Source of the DNA: Heliopora coerulea
Taxonomy: Eukaryota > Cnidaria > Anthozoa > Scleralcyonacea > Helioporidae
Length of the DNA: 64,000 nt
Direction of reading: 5' to 3'
Assembly: GCA_030142905.1 (NCBI GenBank)
Contig: JASJOG010000072.1
Coordinates: 1,084,001 to 1,148,000 of the forward strand
How positions within the stretch are numbered: the stretch's first letter is position 1; every line of letters begins with the position of its first letter. The position numbers and the translations under genes are program-made. Under the pieces are notes generated by a model. The model saw only the letters and a program-made list of their open reading frames with translations, did no database searches and was not told the DNA's origin. Below, in pieces: positions 61,301 to 64,000 of this stretch.

Positions 61301-63444
61301 CCCCCCCCCCCCAAAAAAAAAAAAAAATTCATTACGAAGAATCATCTTTGTGATTGAATATCTACTGATATAACGATATGCTGTTAACTTCTGAAAAGAA
61401 CTGTGGGTAACGCTAAACAAGAGAAAATGAGATCTCACTGAAGGTCAGATGTTGCGTGGGTCTTTTTTACGTTATTTTTTATAGTAATGAACCGAATGTC
61501 GTACAATTTTTAGAAATCTGTGGAACTTAGTAAAGCAGAAAAGTGTTTGCTATTAAGAGAACAAGAATTGAAGCAGTTGCAAGACACTCACAATAGTTTT
61601 AAAACAAAGGTACGCGTTTAATGACTTTGCATAAAACGTCTTTGAAACAGTCGAAATGGTGCCGCTACAATTTCCTGATTTAGTCCTGGACTTGCGTTCT
61701 AGATTTTTGAATGTTAGTTTCACGAGTCTTGTACATTACAAAAACTGCCTGTAATTCGTAACAATCTTTTTCTTTATTATTTTGCTTGCAAGGTCTCATC
61801 AGAGATATCAGAAAAAGACGGCCAAATTAAAAGCTTAGAATCCCGGTATGTAAATATTCCTGAACGATCTTGAGGTCAACACGGATAGGAAATTTACGAT
61901 GTCATACTGCAGTGCGAAATTAGCGTCATGGTCTGACTGGCTTCTAAAGTGACTTGCTACCAAGAGACTGATTTTATTAGAAGCTTATTTTATCATCCCT
62001 TCAAACCAGCACATCCCGCAAAAGTCGCGATATTTCGGGTAGTTTACATTTTTTTTCACACTATTGGAGCTGAATTTACGTGGATGTTCAACTCTCGTTC
62101 CATCTAACAGGAACATCCTCTCACTCTGGAACCTCAGTTAAAGGAACCTGGATTCCGGCAATAGAGAGAGATAAAGTTTCAGCAATATAAACGCGAAATA
62201 TTGGGACTGATTGGGTTGAATTGCGCATGCTTGTAGCGTCCAAAATGACGTCGCTAATTGCAGTGGAGTAAAAAGACCGCTAAAAACATGACAGAAAGCC
62301 TTATGATAGTTGGAAAGTGATGGACTGTAACGCAAAAGGATGCCGATATGTTGTAATCTTAGGATCTAAAAGAGTTTTCGTTTTATTCATCTCTATCTTG
62401 TTCAGTTTCCCGCTCTTTTCGGCTTGTTCATTTCAATACTTTCCCTGTTGCCTATAAACCCAGGATAAACTTCATTTTGTTTCTACGGGACCCATGTCCC
62501 GGTCTGACGGGGTCATACAAACAGCTCCTAAACGTGATGAACAATATCACAGAAATCTTTCCACGGCCACACAAGAGTTTTTCCAGTAAGCAAACTGAAC
62601 CAATTCCGGGTTTTAGTCTCATTTATAGTGCACTGTACCACCGTGGTAAGACCTTGACCAAACGAGGGTCGGTCTCGCTCTAACTTCCCCGAAAATTGTC
62701 TTAAGTATACGAGAAACGAACGAACAACTTAAGGCTTATCCGTGGGGTTTAGTTCCATCTCACTTCGCTGAAACTCAACGATTGATCTCTGTTGAACTGA
62801 TAGTTTAATCAGTGGAGCAGCGGTATGGTAATCCAAATGTGTGCGGGCTCAAATCCCCATCAAGCTAACGTGTCTAAAAATCCAAATGAGTTAGAGAAAT
62901 GTCGAAACTTACTGGAGAAAAACCTCCCGTTTTGACTGAAGGTTCCTACTTGACATTTTAGTCCGACAGAGGACCTTCGCACGGGACCTCAGTTTGCCAT
63001 CCAGTTTTGCCATCTAAATTTCGGCGGTTCTCTTAACTTTTTGGCTTTTTTTTGATACAGCACTATAATTTCCCAGCAAAATTTTCGTCGAGTTTCGCAG
63101 AATTGGATTAGCATGAAATTTCTCTTGTGGTGGATTCCTCTCGAAATTTCTCTTCACGTGATTGAAAGCCATCGCGAAGTAATTATTATTGCTTGTCACT
63201 TCCCAGGTTTGCCAACAAAGAACTATCGCAAGCAGATGATGTGAAAAGTGACGTACGTAATCAAAAAATTTCAGAACATGTTATTTACTTGAAGTTTTGG
63301 TTGTATTTTTTAAATATCTTGGGATATCTCTCTAAATGTCTTTGGCTGTATCTCTTAAATTGTTTTAAACAGGATGAGTGGTTTGGAGAGGGACTTAAAG
63401 AAGGAAGGGATAAGTCATCAGAAATTAATGCATTGGCAACATTG
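57257..63444 (+). CDS. Golgin-like coiled-coil protein, 5' part (3' end beyond window)
   Basis: Ten exons join in phase: 57257-57523, 58507-58594, 59724-59818, 60216-60275, 60685-60773, 61160-61271, 61514-61609, 61793-61845, 63207-63252, 63373-63444, then a donor leading out of the window. The start MFTKLKQKLAEEE followed by a Ser-rich stretch resembles the N-termini of GRIP golgins (golgin-97 and golgin-245), tethers of the trans-Golgi network. From exon 2 on, sequence is heptad-rich coiled coil: KDLLSILHEKTQEIDRLKSK, KWRELYEEQSLRKQELSKAV, QALDILEK-type and QLSNLETENKTLKCQLDEII. The GRIP domain that would confirm the family would be at the C-terminus, outside the window. Coiled-coil similarity alone is weak evidence, so the family name rests mainly on the N-terminal motif. 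Exons between 61845 and 63207 may be missed. Confidence 0.65.
58231..58343. mobile_element. Foldback with about 38-bp arms
   Basis: tgaaatgaataagctt and ttctgggttgttactca are mirrored by tgagtaacaacccagaa and aagcttattcatttca. It lies in the first intron of the golgin-like gene and is followed directly by an (AT)n tract. Confidence 0.85.
58343..58376. repeat. (AT)n microsatellite
   Basis: Uninterrupted at dinucleotides abutting the right arm of the foldback. Confidence 0.95.
59324..59596 (+). mobile_element. tRNA-derived SINE, full-length copy
   Basis: tggtggcacagtggtagtgc (A-box) and gtgactagtgttcggttccg (B-box, slightly degenerate) lead into ggtcacatgtgag, gtgttgtccagtttgactct, cctcctgtagtaacactgga, ctggacctctagggagaaca and the 3' end taaataaagacactttatt. 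Body matches the 6565-6969 copy closely. Intron of the golgin-like gene. Confidence 0.87.
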
Positions 63445-63739
63445 GTAGGTTACACGACATGTGCGCTGTCTTGGAAAAGAAAACTTTCGGTGTGAAACCG
63501 AATGTTCCTAAATGTTAAAGCCTTTATGTCTTCTTGCAAAGACAACAGCGGTACGCTGAATAGGTTTTATATATAATACCGGGGTTTTATTTTCGGAAGA
63601 ACTGTGAACTTCTTATTGCACATAGATCTCGGTTTGGTTTTACAGACAGCTTTTCCTCATTCACGCTGGCAGTTTCCTTATTCCTGCGGTCATTTTCATC
63701 ATACTTAGTATAAATGCCCGTATTACCTACAATAAATCG

Positions 63740-64000
63740 AATTCCTTAGTAGCTGTTGTTGTTTTTGTTGCTTTGTCATGGTTGTCATTGATATTGTGAT
63801 GTTGTTGTCGTTAGTGCTGTTGTTGTAGTTGTTGCTGTTATTTGGTGTCGTCGTTGTTGTCAATGTTGTTAGTGTTGTTGTTGCCACTTACGTTGTGGTA
63901 TTAATTGTTGTTATTGCTTTTTTTGTTGCGGTTGTGGTTGATGATGCCGTCGTTGATGTTGTGATAGTCATTTTGTTGTCAATATTGTTGTCGTTGACAT
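63740..64000. repeat. (TTG)n-rich tract at the right edge
   Basis: Degenerate ttg/gtt trinucleotides interrupted by gtc, gat and gct, running out of the window, probably within the next golgin intron. Confidence 0.85.

Overview
The window is animal nuclear DNA: AT-rich, with short exons bounded by GT/AG sites in exact phase, long introns full of microsatellites, palindromes and short mobile elements. Gene content (DROSHA, a DOK-type docking protein, CDC73, a TPR-CHAT protein, an IgGFc-binding-domain receptor, a GM2-activator-like protein, a golgin) and the dispersed elements suggest an anthozoan cnidarian, probably a stony coral. The metazoan assignment is firm; coral is an inference. All splice models were made by eye and checked by codon phase.

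Layout. (1) 67-9282, plus: 3' part of DROSHA, with both RNase III domains and the dsRNA-binding domain; its introns hold a GA-rich satellite, a tRNA-derived SINE and several microsatellites. (2) 10788-16176, minus: a complete three-exon, 661-residue type I membrane protein with an IgGFc-binding-like ectodomain and a cytoplasmic tail carrying five tyrosine motifs. (3) 16177-22850: mostly unassigned sequence with short mobile elements. (4) 22851-25579, minus: a GM2-activator-like secreted lipid-binding protein, incomplete. (5) 27751-35563, minus: a large TPR plus CHAT-domain protein of TTC28 type. (6) 36974-43120, minus: a 773-residue DOK-type adaptor (PH plus IRS-type PTB) with seven YxxL motifs, mostly in the form SYDxLDR. 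(7) 45788-55997, minus: CDC73 (parafibromin) in at least 18 coding exons. (8) 56498-56692, plus: a small unidentified ORF with polyadenylation signals, about 500 bases from the CDC73 start and divergent from it. (9) 57257 to the right edge, plus: a golgin-like coiled-coil protein, 3' truncated by the window.

The genes do not form a functional cluster. Two of them are candidates for the same kind of tyrosine-kinase signalling: a receptor whose tail offers SH2-type sites, and a docking protein with a PTB domain and a dense tyrosine array. Direct interaction between them is speculative. The window also shows several non-autonomous mobile families with two or more copies each: a tRNA-derived SINE, a 260-base MITE, hAT-like MITEs with CAGTGGC termini, long near-perfect foldbacks sharing a GAAGGGCCTTCGCTCGAAAC core, and a dispersed repeat of about 110 bases.
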